Origin: an uncultured OCS116 cluster bacterium | GTDB lineage: Bacteria; Pseudomonadota; Alphaproteobacteria; Rhizobiales; TMED25 | DNA length: 64,000 nucleotides | Direction of reading: 5' to 3' | NCBI GenBank assembly: GCA_902633855.1 | Contig: CACPHU010000004.1 | Coordinates: 1-64,000, forward strand | Part shown: positions 40,817 to 53,350 of the stretch, in pieces | Numbering within the stretch: position 1 is the stretch's first letter | Layout of the letters: each line of letters opens with the position of its first letter | Translations under genes and position numbers: made by a program | Notes under the pieces: generated by a model | Told to the model about the DNA's origin: nothing | Seen by the model: only the letters and a program-made list of their open reading frames with translations | Databases searched by the model: none

Positions 40817-41395
40817 CTATAAATTTTTGTTAAATTCAACCTGATCTGCGGTTAGCTTAAATCCAACTAGAATTTGATAATCGCTTGTATTTTTTGAGCG
40901 CTCAAAATTCAATTTAAAATCTTCAAGAACAAACTCAAACCTTGCCAATGTAGCCCCCTCAGGTATGCTCACATTTATATCAACATAGCTGCGTGAAATA
41001 ACCTCTTTATTTTTATTTATAACTGCCACAAAAGCAGGTAGAGTATAGAAATTATTTTGGGCATCCTGACCAAGAGATAAAGTTCCAATGATGAGTATAT
41101 TTCCCATTGTATAATTTGGTTCAATATTACACTCATAATCAATTCTATCAATGCGGCCTCTGTAAATTATGTTCGATGCGTCATTTGATCCAAAATCTTT
41201 AAACTCAGTGATGCTGATTGCATCAGCTAGTATCATCGGCTTGGGACATGCAATCTCTTGGGCAGCATTCCTTGAAAAAGGATTTATGTTATATTTCGCA
41301 AGATCAGGCATACCAAGATTAGGCATACTAAAGTCTGATACAGTCTCGCAAGATGTTAAAAAAAATATCAGCAAAAATGATAAAAGTTTTTTCAT
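40817..41395 (-). CDS. Putative lipoprotein of unknown function
   Basis: MKKLLSFLLIFFLTSCETVSD (lipobox-like LTSC); no recognised domain in the mature part. Confidence 0.6.
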   Translation of the reverse strand: MKKLLSFLLIFFLTSCETVSDFSMPNLGMPDLAKYNINPFSRNAAQEIACPKPMILADAISITEFKDFGSNDASNIIYRGRIDRIDYECNIEPNYTMGNILIIGTLSLGQDAQNNFYTLPAFVAVINKNKEVISRSYVDINVSIPEGATLARFEFVLEDFKLNFERSKNTSDYQILVGFKLTADQVEFNKNL

Positions 41396-41500
41396 TTGTT
41401 ATTCAAGGATTATATTTGAACAATTATGTTGATAACTATATTATTCATAATATCGTTGATAAAGCTATATAAATTTATAAATAAAGAAATAATTAAACTA

Positions 41501-42472
41501 ATGGCTGTGTATACAAAGGTAAATTTTGCAGAAGCAAACGAGTTTCTGCAAAAATACTATTCTATAAAAGACCTTAAAGAACTAATTGAAATACCACAAG
41601 GTGTTGAAAATACGAATTATATACTGGTAACAAAAAATAAAAAATTTATATTAACCCTCTATGAAAATAGGGTCTCATATGGAGATTTACCTTTTTTTAT
41701 CAATCTAATGGTAGCACTGAATCATAAAAATATCGAATGTCCAAATCCTGTAAAAATGAAAAATGGAAGTTATACAGAATTATTGAATAATAAACACGCG
41801 GCAATTTTTAGTTTCTTACCTGGTAAATCAACTATAGCCATTAAAAATGAGCACTGCTTTCTAGTTGGTCAGACGCTTGCAAATATTCATCTCAAAACAA
41901 CTGATTTGAGTTTATATAGAGAAAATACATTATCAATAAAGTACTGGTCAGACCTTTTAAACTTGATCAATAAAACACCCAGAGATACTGATGATAAATT
42001 GTATATGGATATATCAAATGAGTACGATTTTTTGATGAATAATTGGCCAAGTGATCTTCCAAGGGGTATTATTCACGGCGATCTTTTCCCTGATAATATT
42101 TTCTTCCAGAATAATAAGCTGACCGGCGTAATTGACTTCTATTTTGCATGTGATGAATTCTATATATTTGATATAGCAATCTGTATTAACGCTTGGTGTT
42201 TTGAGAGTGACTACTCATTTAATATTACAAAAGCCTCACACTTACTAAAGGGCTATACATCGCTGAAAAATTTAACTGAAAATGAGGTTCAATTCCTACC
42301 TATTATGTGTCGTGGTAGTGCATTAAGATTCCTGCTAACACGTCTTGTTGATTGGAATAAAAGGGATGAAAACGTTCTTGTTACGCCAAAAGATCCGAGT
42401 GAGTATTATAATAAACTGCAATTTCATCAATCAGTAACAAGTTCAACGGATTATGGAATCTATGATAAATAA
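41501..42472 (+). CDS. thrB: Homoserine kinase (aminoglycoside-phosphotransferase-like ThrB)
   Basis: MAVYTKVNFAEANEFLQKYY, IPQGVENTNYILVT, LPRGIIHGDLFPDNIFF...GVIDFYFACDEFYIFDIAICIN; start trimmed to 41501. Confidence 0.93.
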   Translation: MAVYTKVNFAEANEFLQKYYSIKDLKELIEIPQGVENTNYILVTKNKKFILTLYENRVSYGDLPFFINLMVALNHKNIECPNPVKMKNGSYTELLNNKHAAIFSFLPGKSTIAIKNEHCFLVGQTLANIHLKTTDLSLYRENTLSIKYWSDLLNLINKTPRDTDDKLYMDISNEYDFLMNNWPSDLPRGIIHGDLFPDNIFFQNNKLTGVIDFYFACDEFYIFDIAICINAWCFESDYSFNITKASHLLKGYTSLKNLTENEVQFLPIMCRGSALRFLLTRLVDWNKRDENVLVTPKDPSEYYNKLQFHQSVTSSTDYGIYDK

Positions 42473-42908
42473 GGTGATAATTTATACAGACGGTGCCTGC
42501 TCAGGTAATCCTGGATATGGTGGGTGGGGAGCTTATCTAATATATGAAAATAATAAAAAAAAGATTTCAGGATCCGAAGTAAACACAACAAATAATAGAA
42601 TGGAGCTAAGAGCTGCAATTGAAGGTTTAAATGCCCTAAAAAGACCATGCAAAGTTATGCTTTACACTGACTCAGTGTATTTAAAAGATGGCATTACAAA
42701 ATGGATTATAAAATGGGAGAAAAATAATTGGAAGAATGCCAATAAGAAAGAAGTAAAAAATAAAGATCTATGGATTAAATTACTTGATGCGGTAAAGATT
42801 CATCAGATTGAATGGAACTGGGTCAAAGGTCACGAGGGAAATGAAGGAAACGAAATAGCTGATAAATTGGCAACACAAGCTATATTAGATGCCAAAATTA
42901 ATCAATAA
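42462..42908 (+). CDS. rnhA: Ribonuclease HI
   Basis: KVIIYTDGACSGNPGYGGWGAYL, NNRMELRAAIEGL, WVKGHEGNEGNEIADKLA. Confidence 0.97.
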   Translation: MINKVIIYTDGACSGNPGYGGWGAYLIYENNKKKISGSEVNTTNNRMELRAAIEGLNALKRPCKVMLYTDSVYLKDGITKWIIKWEKNNWKNANKKEVKNKDLWIKLLDAVKIHQIEWNWVKGHEGNEGNEIADKLATQAILDAKINQ

Positions 42909-43737
42909 TAAAATCCTCTATAAAGAATTCCACATCATTTAAGATAACTACGGAGAAACTTTCGCTACTAATTTTTTCAGTTTTCATTTTTCGGGTAAGT
43001 AAGAAATTATAGTTTATATAGGAATCCTTGATATCCTCAATATCCGAAAGAAAAAATTTTTTAGAAGTCATGGGGTATATTCTTCTTATTGGTTTCGAAA
43101 ATATCAGATTTATAATTTCACTATTATTTGATTGTTGGAGTCGAGCTGTATTGATAAAGTTTGTGCCATCATCTCTATAAAATGGGGTATTTTTAAGAGC
43201 CTCTTGAATTCCTCTATTTGATTTTTTTCTGTAATAATCTTGGCTATCAAGCATCGGTATTTTAATCTTACCATCAATTGGTATACATATGCTGTTACAT
43301 ACTCCTAAATTATAGCTTAAATATAGATCTATATTCTCCCTTGTATCTGGTAAGGAAATTTTAATCGGTATTACAATATTTCCATAATAACCATAGTTTG
43401 TTCCATATTGGTCTTTGATCATCTCAGGAAGCGGCCATAGGACCTCATAGTTTATTGCATTATTTGTACTTATTTTTATGTCAGGCTCTATGCCACTATC
43501 GCCAGGATTTGACCAGTAAGTATATGTATTATCGCTTAAGTTAATTTCAAAGCCGATGTATAAATTATCATTTTTAAACTCAGACATAATTACTCGCATT
43601 TCTGAATTGATATTCTCATGCCAATCAGTTTGCATTGGCGTATTGACGCTTCTATTCAAGATAGCGAGAGTAATTAAAAGTAAAAAAAATAATGATCCAA
43701 ATATTGGACTTTGATGCTTAAGTTTTGCGTCGGTCAT
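42898..43737 (-). CDS. Stand-alone DsbD-alpha-like (thiol:disulfide interchange N-domain) protein
   Basis: YTYWSNPGDSGIEPDIKIS...YEVLWPLPEMIKDQYGTNYGYYGNIVIPIKI...YLSYNLGVCNSICIPIDGKIKI. Confidence 0.65.
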   Translation of the reverse strand: MTDAKLKHQSPIFGSLFFLLLITLAILNRSVNTPMQTDWHENINSEMRVIMSEFKNDNLYIGFEINLSDNTYTYWSNPGDSGIEPDIKISTNNAINYEVLWPLPEMIKDQYGTNYGYYGNIVIPIKISLPDTRENIDLYLSYNLGVCNSICIPIDGKIKIPMLDSQDYYRKKSNRGIQEALKNTPFYRDDGTNFINTARLQQSNNSEIINLIFSKPIRRIYPMTSKKFFLSDIEDIKDSYINYNFLLTRKMKTEKISSESFSVVILNDVEFFIEDFIID

Positions 43738-44233
43738 TATAAATCTTTTTCCTTAATGAAAATAAGATGTGGTCTTCCCATCTTCCATTAATCCTTAAAT
43801 AATCTTTAGCATACCCCTCCTCGTCGAACCCAAGCCTCTCTAGTAAGCTCTTTGAGGCAATATTATTTGGTACACACGCAGCTTCAACTCGGTTAAAGTT
43901 AAAATCATTGAATAGATGCCGTAATAATAAAATAAGTGATTTTGTCATGTAACCTTGATTAGAATGCACTTCCCCTATCCAATAACCAATTGTGCAACTT
44001 TGAGATACACCTTTTTTTATATTAAATACATTAATTCCTCCCAATAAATCATTTTTTTTATTAAAAATAAAATAAGAGTACTGTGTATTATTTTTTCTTT
44101 TTTGTGAATATATTGACAGTAGCTTTAGGTATCTTTTCAGACTATGCTCTCCTGGGTACCAAGTTGGCTCCCAAGGCGTAAGAAACGCTTTACTGGACTC
44201 CCTAATGCTTCTCCATTTTTTATAATCAACCAA
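43718..44233 (-). CDS. GNAT acetyltransferase, RimJ/RimL type
   Basis: GGINVFNIKKGVSQSCTIGYWIGEVHSNQGYMTKSL...RVEAACVPNNIASKSLLERLGFDEEGYAKDYLRINGRWEDHILF. Confidence 0.92.
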   Translation of the reverse strand: MVDYKKWRSIRESSKAFLTPWEPTWYPGEHSLKRYLKLLSIYSQKRKNNTQYSYFIFNKKNDLLGGINVFNIKKGVSQSCTIGYWIGEVHSNQGYMTKSLILLLRHLFNDFNFNRVEAACVPNNIASKSLLERLGFDEEGYAKDYLRINGRWEDHILFSLRKKIYNDRRKT

Positions 44234-44310
44234 TCTCGGGTACCTGAGAAAGATATCTTCTGAACATAAATTATTTTTAGTATCCTTAATAATTTTTACT
44301 CACCCAATCA

Positions 44311-45582
44311 TTAGCGGTAAAATTTTTGTATGGCATCTTGATCTGATAATTTTGAGATTGCACCAAGTGCGCTTATTGTAAGTTTTTTGGATTTAAAAGT
44401 TTTTGATACAAAATTAGTTATATGTTCTTTTTCTATGGAGTCAATTCTATCGAGTGTTTCACTTATATCAATAATCCTATCATAAATTGATATTTGTCTT
44501 GCAATTTGATTCATTCTTGCAACTGGGCTCTCTGATGACATAAGTAATCCGGCTTTTAATTGCTTCTTTGCTTTATCAATTTCTTGATCAGTTATACTTT
44601 TTTCACTATTTAAAATTTCATTGGCCACAGCCTCACTGTACTCATTGACCTTGTCCGGGGAGGTTGCCGAGTAAATACCGAAAATGCCTGTATCTTTATA
44701 ACTTGATGAGAAAGAAAAGACAGAATATGCCAATCCACGGTTTTCTCTTATATTCTGAAATAACCGAGAGGACATCCCCCCACCAAGCATATTTGAGAAG
44801 AGGTGAGCTACGTAAAGATCATCATCATGGTAAGAACAACCCTCAAATGCATAAATTATATGAGCCTGCTCTATATCCCGACTCTCTCTTATTTGACTGG
44901 GTTTATATTCTGCTTTTATAGTCAACGGTGTGTTACCAGCTTTAGTGGGCTCGAAATACATTTCACAAAGATTATGTAGTTGATTATGGTCTACAGAACC
45001 TGTTGCAACTATTGTTAGGTTATTTGAGTGATAAAATTTGTTTAAATAAGACATCAAATCATCTGATTTTATATTGATTAAAGTCTCCCTATTTCCAAGT
45101 ATGGACCTTCCAATTGCCTGACCTTGGTAAGCTGCGCTTTGAAAATTTTCAAATACACTATCATCTGGTGAGTCCCTGTAAGAAGCGAGCTCCTGAAATA
45201 TGACATGCTTCTCTTTGTCCAATTCCATCGGATCAAATATGGAATTTTGCATTATGTCTGATAATATTGAAATGCCAATTTCTATATCATTTTTAAGCAT
45301 CCGTACAAAATAAGAGGTCCTCTCAACGCTTGTTGCAGCATTTATATCACCACCAAGGTTCTCAATTTCCATTGCGATTTCTTTGGCTGTTCTAGACTTG
45401 GTTCCTTTAAAAGCCATGTGCTCTAGTAAGTGTGATATTCCCTGCTCACTTTCTAATTCATTTCTTGAGCCAACTTCTGCCCAAATACCGAGCGAAACCG
45501 AGCTAAAATTCGGCATATTTTGTGATATTACCCTGATACCGTTACTTATTTTACTTTCTGTTATTATCATCTCGTTACTCAC
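44311..45582 (-). CDS. M16-family zinc peptidase (mitochondrial-processing-peptidase-like)
   Basis: GISHLLEHMAFKGTKSRTAKEIAMEIENLGGDINAATSVERTSY (HxxEH). Confidence 0.95.
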   Translation of the reverse strand: MSNEMIITESKISNGIRVISQNMPNFSSVSLGIWAEVGSRNELESEQGISHLLEHMAFKGTKSRTAKEIAMEIENLGGDINAATSVERTSYFVRMLKNDIEIGISILSDIMQNSIFDPMELDKEKHVIFQELASYRDSPDDSVFENFQSAAYQGQAIGRSILGNRETLINIKSDDLMSYLNKFYHSNNLTIVATGSVDHNQLHNLCEMYFEPTKAGNTPLTIKAEYKPSQIRESRDIEQAHIIYAFEGCSYHDDDLYVAHLFSNMLGGGMSSRLFQNIRENRGLAYSVFSFSSSYKDTGIFGIYSATSPDKVNEYSEAVANEILNSEKSITDQEIDKAKKQLKAGLLMSSESPVARMNQIARQISIYDRIIDISETLDRIDSIEKEHITNFVSKTFKSKKLTISALGAISKLSDQDAIQKFYR

Positions 45583-46960
45583 TAAAATTTTTTGTTATAA
45601 ATGCATTAATATCCCCCACATCATTCGGTAGATCAATAATATTTTCATGCAGCTTATAGATATCTTCAGATATATTTGGGAGTTCTGGATTAATTCCAAT
45701 CGCCTTCATAACAGTATCTGGAAATTTTGCGGCATGAGCAGTTGATAGTACAATTGAATTTTTATAACTATTTTTATAGTGAACACCAACGGCAATTGCA
45801 GTATGGGGATCAATAATTTGATGTGATCTATTATAAATATCTTTTATTATTTTAACTGTTTCATCTTGATCAAGCGATCCGGCATCGAAATTATTTTTAA
45901 AAGACTCCAGCTCTGATTTGCTAAGCTCAAACTTACCATTTTCCTTTAATTCACTCATTTTTTTTTTGACTACTCTTGGACTCATATCCAATAAATCAAA
46001 AAGAAGCCTCTCAAAATTACTTGATATTTGAATATCCATTGATGGGGAGTTTGTCTGTATGGAGTCAAAAGCTTCATACTTGCCTGTTTTTAGACACCTT
46101 TCTAGAATATTATTAACATTCGTAGCAATAACTAGCTTTTGGATTGGCAGACCCATTTTTTTCGCAATGTAACCTGCAAATATATCTCCAAAATTACCAG
46201 TTGGAACTATAAAATTTATATTCTTTTCTAATCTCTTGTATTGTGAGAAGGCGCTAAAATAATAGACTATTTGTATCATTATCCTTGCCCAGTTTATTGA
46301 ATTAACTGCCGTCAAACTAACATTTTTTGCAAAATATCTGTCACTAAATAAAGTTTTAACAATATTCTGGCAATCATCAAAATTGCCATTAATCGATATT
46401 ACTTTTATATTTTCAGCCTTGACGGTTGACATAAACCTTCTTTGGACTTCAGATATTCTGCCTTTTGGATATAAAACAAATAGTTTGATATTTTTTTTAT
46501 TTGCGAATGAAGTTACCGCTGCACCCCCCGTGTCACCAGATGTTGCACATATTATGGAGGCTTTAGAATTCGTGCGAGATAGTACCTCTTCAATCATGCG
46601 TGATAACAATTGCATTGCCAAATCTTTAAATGCAAGAGTTGGGCCATGAAATAATTCTAATATCGATAATGAGCCATCAAATTCTGTCAATGGTGTTACA
46701 AAATTACTCCTGAATGATTTATAGGAGTCATGAATCATTCTCTTAAGCAGGTCACTTGTAAATGTTTCTCCTGTAAATTGTTTTATAATTTCGTATGCAA
46801 TAGTTTCGTAGTCAGAACATAGCAACCTATTTATATCATTTTCGGTAAATATCGGAGTTTGCTCTGGAATATACAAACCTCCGTCCTCTGCAAGGCCATT
46901 CAGAATTATTTCTTCAAAGGTGAACTTCTTATCGGTATCTCGTGTACTAAAATAAAGCAT
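45575..46960 (-). CDS. thrC: Threonine synthase
   Basis: MLYFSTRDTDKKFTFEEIILNGLAEDGGLYIPE, LELFHGPTLAFKDLAMQLL, CATSGDTGGAA. Confidence 0.97.
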   Translation of the reverse strand: MLYFSTRDTDKKFTFEEIILNGLAEDGGLYIPEQTPIFTENDINRLLCSDYETIAYEIIKQFTGETFTSDLLKRMIHDSYKSFRSNFVTPLTEFDGSLSILELFHGPTLAFKDLAMQLLSRMIEEVLSRTNSKASIICATSGDTGGAAVTSFANKKNIKLFVLYPKGRISEVQRRFMSTVKAENIKVISINGNFDDCQNIVKTLFSDRYFAKNVSLTAVNSINWARIMIQIVYYFSAFSQYKRLEKNINFIVPTGNFGDIFAGYIAKKMGLPIQKLVIATNVNNILERCLKTGKYEAFDSIQTNSPSMDIQISSNFERLLFDLLDMSPRVVKKKMSELKENGKFELSKSELESFKNNFDAGSLDQDETVKIIKDIYNRSHQIIDPHTAIAVGVHYKNSYKNSIVLSTAHAAKFPDTVMKAIGINPELPNISEDIYKLHENIIDLPNDVGDINAFITKNFSE

Positions 46961-47679
46961 TATGAGTCAAATTTTTTGCGTCTGAATATTGAATAAAAAT
47001 ATATAAATAATAAGGCTGTTGCAAGACCATACCATGTTATTGCATAGGAAAGATGATTATTTGGAAACTTTAGTTGGGTTTCGTTTGACTGGGGTAATGA
47101 ATTATATTCATCAACCTGATCAATAAAATAGGGCTCAATTTTTTTAATACGAAACAATTTTTTTATATCATTCTTTTCAAATAAATATAAGATCCTATCT
47201 TCTATATTTTTATCAGGGGTAAATATATTTTCTTTTTCAAACTTTCTTACATATCCCGTCACTATATTTTCTTTGTATTTATTAGCACTTGACGAAAACT
47301 GATCATATATATTTTGCGGAATAAAGCCACGGTTTATGATTATTATGTTTCCTTCGTCAGATTTAAAAGGACTAAGTACCCAATATCCTGCACCCCCAAA
47401 CTTTCCACGTGGGTCTGATAGATGCGTAAAAACAAATATATTTTCTTGGCTAATAAAATCACCATGAATTTTAATTTTGCGATAAAGCCAATCATCTAAG
47501 TTACTATTATCTATATTTGCATCTTTAAGATCCGTTATGTCTTCGCTCACTCTTTGTATTTTTTTTAGTAAATCATTTTTTTGCCCAAGCCGGTCAATCT
47601 GCCATGTACCGAGCATCATTAATGTAAAAAATGCAAAAATTGTAACTAAATTAATAAATATATATTTAAAATTTAACAT
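46960..47679 (-). CDS. SURF1-family cytochrome oxidase assembly protein
   Basis: GTWQIDRLGQKNDLL, GGAGYWVLSPFKSDEGNIIIINRGFIP, LSYAITWYGLATALLFIYFY. Confidence 0.92.
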   Translation of the reverse strand: MLNFKYIFINLVTIFAFFTLMMLGTWQIDRLGQKNDLLKKIQRVSEDITDLKDANIDNSNLDDWLYRKIKIHGDFISQENIFVFTHLSDPRGKFGGAGYWVLSPFKSDEGNIIIINRGFIPQNIYDQFSSSANKYKENIVTGYVRKFEKENIFTPDKNIEDRILYLFEKNDIKKLFRIKKIEPYFIDQVDEYNSLPQSNETQLKFPNNHLSYAITWYGLATALLFIYFYSIFRRKKFDS

Positions 47680-48044
47680 TTTAGACTTTTACTTTTTTGT
47701 CTTAATTTGATATGTGACATATAAAAAAAACTTTTTATTGGTCTGGCTATTAACAACGAGCATACAACAGTTAGGGGCAATAAAAAAATAAAGAGCAAAT
47801 ATATATCTGGTTTATAATTTAGCTCTAAAAAAATAATACCGGATAGCATGATAATACCAACAATTAAAATTACAAAAAAACTATCAGCATCCCCAATTTG
47901 ATATTCAGAATAATTCAATAAACACCCATTGCACTCTTTCTTAATTATAAATAGATTTCTAAATATGCTTAATTTCTGACAGGAAGGGCATTTTCCTAAA
48001 ATAATTATTTTGAGTAAGTTAAGTATTTTAGATATTTGGAGCAA
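47673..48044 (-). CDS. DUF983-family membrane protein
   Basis: GKCPSCQKLSIFRNLFIIKKECNGCLLNYSEYQIGDADSFFVILIVG; between surf1 and ctaE. Confidence 0.85.
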   Translation of the reverse strand: MLQISKILNLLKIIILGKCPSCQKLSIFRNLFIIKKECNGCLLNYSEYQIGDADSFFVILIVGIIMLSGIIFLELNYKPDIYLLFIFLLPLTVVCSLLIARPIKSFFYMSHIKLRQKSKSLKC

Positions 48045-48063
48045 TTATAATAAAGCTGGGAGA

Positions 48064-48897
48064 TTAATGCGGTATAATGTCCCCAGCTCCCCAGACATAT
48101 ATCGCTGCAAATAGGAATAGCCATACGACATCAACAAAGTGCCAATACCAAGCCGCTGCCTCAAAACCAAAATGCTGCTCTTTCTTGAAATGACCTGCTC
48201 CTACTCGAAGTGTACAAACAATTAGAAATATTGTGCCAACGAGTACATGAAAACCATGAAAGCCAGTTGCCATGAAGAAGGTTGCCCCATAAATATGCCC
48301 TGAAAAGTCAAACGCTGCATGAGTATATTCGTATGCCTGCACGCAAGTGAAGATTGCACCGAGTGCAACAGTTACAAGAAGCCCAAGCCTCAGACCTCTG
48401 CGGTCATCGTGTAATAACGAGTGATGGGCCCAAGTTACTGCAGTACCTGAAGTCAAAAGTATTAAGGTATTTAATAACGGCAAATGCCAAGGGTCAAATG
48501 TTGCTATTTGATCAGGTGGCCAATGCCCGCCCGTAAGTTCAGTACGGAGGTATTGCTGTGTCTCTCCTGCGTAAAGTGAGGCATCAAAATAAGACCAGAA
48601 CCATGCAACAAAGAACATTACCTCTGAGGCAATAAACATTATCATTCCGTATCGAAGATGCAATTGAACAACAGGTGTATGGTCTCCTTTGTTTGCTTCT
48701 TTTATAACTTCTCGCCACCAACCATACATAGTATAAAGTACGGCTATGAGTCCAATAATGAGTAACCAGTAGCTACCTTGATGGAAATATATCACAGCAC
48801 CAATAGCCGTAATGAAAGCCGCGATAGCACCTATGGCAGGCCAAGGGCTTGGATCAACCAAATGATAGTCATGATTTTTACTGTGGGTCTCACTCAT
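48064..48897 (-). CDS. ctaE: Cytochrome c oxidase subunit III
   Basis: HDYHLVDPSPWPAIGAIAAF, FIASEVMFFVAWFWSYFDASL, WYWHFVDVVWLFLFAAIYVWG. Confidence 0.98.
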   Translation of the reverse strand: MSETHSKNHDYHLVDPSPWPAIGAIAAFITAIGAVIYFHQGSYWLLIIGLIAVLYTMYGWWREVIKEANKGDHTPVVQLHLRYGMIMFIASEVMFFVAWFWSYFDASLYAGETQQYLRTELTGGHWPPDQIATFDPWHLPLLNTLILLTSGTAVTWAHHSLLHDDRRGLRLGLLVTVALGAIFTCVQAYEYTHAAFDFSGHIYGATFFMATGFHGFHVLVGTIFLIVCTLRVGAGHFKKEQHFGFEAAAWYWHFVDVVWLFLFAAIYVWGAGDIIPH

Positions 48898-48954
48898 AGA
48901 TGTTATTTTTCTTCATAAATTACTGATTTTGCTCTACTATATACAAAGATATTA

Positions 48955-49491
48955 TCACAATAAATCCTTATTTTTAAAAAAAGTGTATGATATTGTGATT
49001 GTGTCAACATTTTTTAATTCTTCATCTCGATCTATTGCAGGATCTATATAATAAGTCAACGGCATTTGCACTTCTTCACCGGAGTTAAGCTCTTGACCCA
49101 GAAAACAGAAACATTCAACTTTAAGAATATATGCTGCAGCCTCTGCAGGGATTACATTATATGTCGCAATACCATTATTTTTGAGTATGCCTTCATTCTT
49201 CGCATTATAAAATGTAAAGATATTATCTCCTGTTGTTACTGTCTCTGATATCTTATCAGGCACAACCTTCCAATTTAATTCCGGAGAAATATTTATGTCA
49301 TAACGCATAATAAAATCTCTATTTCCGGACTCCGATGAGACAACATTTATTATATTCGGAGTTCCTTTATAACCCGTCACTTTACAAAATAGTTCATATA
49401 AAGGAACAGCAGCAAGCGAGAGCCCTCCCATAAACAATATTACAGAGAAACATATTAGTAATACTGTTCTATTTTTCTTATGTTCTTTCAT
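48955..49491 (-). CDS. ctaG: Cytochrome c oxidase assembly protein CtaG/Cox11
   Basis: MGGLSLAAVPLYELFCKVTGYKGT, VECFCFLGQELNSGEEVQMPLTYYIDP. Confidence 0.97.
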   Translation of the reverse strand: MKEHKKNRTVLLICFSVILFMGGLSLAAVPLYELFCKVTGYKGTPNIINVVSSESGNRDFIMRYDINISPELNWKVVPDKISETVTTGDNIFTFYNAKNEGILKNNGIATYNVIPAEAAAYILKVECFCFLGQELNSGEEVQMPLTYYIDPAIDRDEELKNVDTITISYTFFKNKDLL

Positions 49492-49503
49492 GAATATTAT
49501 ACT

Positions 49504-49665
49504 TCAGGATATATTTGATGATATTCTGATAACAGTTGTCATAAAGAAAGTAAAGACCATGACAAATAATATTATTGCAATAGCCTTGGACTTTTTTCTG
49601 CGATTCTCAACGAATTCAGCCTGCTTTTCTTTTTCAATTTTCATCTTTTTACTTTCTTTTATCAA
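49504..49665 (-). CDS. Small single-TM protein between ctaB and ctaG (CoxF-like position), not in ORF track
   Basis: Reverse strand reads (TTG start) MIKESKKMKIEKEKQAEFVENRRKKSKAIAIILFVMVFTFFMTTVIRISSNIS*, 53 aa; TTG overlaps the ctaB TGA; GGGAG upstream; alternative ATG at 49644. Confidence 0.72.
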   Translation of the reverse strand: MIKESKKMKIEKEKQAEFVENRRKKSKAIAIILFVMVFTFFMTTVIRISSNIS

Positions 49666-50567
49666 ATTAGTAACTCCCAACTATATTTAATGTATAAATA
49701 ATCTATAAGAAAAAAAGTAAAAACCAGAAATAAATATAATATTGAATAAGCAAAAAGTCTTTTCGAGTAGATCTCAATTTTTTCCTTTGTATTTGCTTTG
49801 TAAAGCTGAATAGAGGCTCCGATAAACAAAGCGCTTAAAACGCATACTGGCAGCAGATATATTACACTAACCATACCCAAATAGAACGGTAGTAATGCAG
49901 AGGCAGACATAATTACTGAATAAAATAAAATTTGTTTTATAGTAGACTGACTGCCTGCAATATTTGGCATCATAGGAATACTAGCTTTTTGATATTCATT
50001 AGAAGTAAGTATTGCTAATGCCCAAAAATGTGGTGGAGTCCATAGGAATATAATTAAAAATAGTAGCACTGGCTCAATTGTCAGTGGCGCGTTTGTTGAT
50101 AACCAGCCAATCACCGGAGGGAAAGCGCCCGCTGCTCCACCTATGACAATATTTTGTGTAGTTCTTCTCTTTAGCCACATTGTATAAACAACAGCATAAA
50201 AGAAAATTGTAAATGCAAGGAATATGGCAGCGATCCAGTTTATTAAAACTCCCATAACAAATACTGAACCGAATGACATCATAAGCCCGTATGTTAATGC
50301 CTCAGACTTTGCAATATTACCTGAGGGTATAGGTCTGCCAATGGTTCTTTTCATCAAACGATCAATATCTGCGTCATACCACATATTTAATACACCGGAA
50401 GCACCTGCCCCAATTGCAATACAACAAATAGAAATAACAGCCAGAAATGGATGAATATTAGATGGCGAGAGTATCAAGCCAACAAGACTTGTAAATATTA
50501 CAAGGGACATAACTCTCGGTTTCATGAGCGCGTAATAATCTTGCACGCTACCTGATGTATATTCCAT
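49662..50567 (-). CDS. ctaB: Protoheme IX farnesyltransferase
   Basis: DYYALMKPRVMSLVIFTSLVGL, NMWYDADIDRLMKRTIGRPIPSG, WTPPHFWALAI. Confidence 0.97.
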   Translation of the reverse strand: MEYTSGSVQDYYALMKPRVMSLVIFTSLVGLILSPSNIHPFLAVISICCIAIGAGASGVLNMWYDADIDRLMKRTIGRPIPSGNIAKSEALTYGLMMSFGSVFVMGVLINWIAAIFLAFTIFFYAVVYTMWLKRRTTQNIVIGGAAGAFPPVIGWLSTNAPLTIEPVLLFLIIFLWTPPHFWALAILTSNEYQKASIPMMPNIAGSQSTIKQILFYSVIMSASALLPFYLGMVSVIYLLPVCVLSALFIGASIQLYKANTKEKIEIYSKRLFAYSILYLFLVFTFFLIDYLYIKYSWELLI

Positions 50568-50593
50568 AATAAAACCTACCGAGGTTTAAAAAA

Positions 50594-53175
<2,582 letters not shown>

Positions 53176-53350
53176 ACCATTTTCTATATATAGAAATAAT
53201 ATTTTTTACACAACTAATCAAGATATTAATCCTAATATATTTTCAAATAAATAGGTTTTAGTGATAATACGAATATACGTGTATTTTCTATTAAAAAAAT
53301 TTATTTTTTGTATCATTAAAAGATGGATATTTACAAATAAAATTTAGCGG

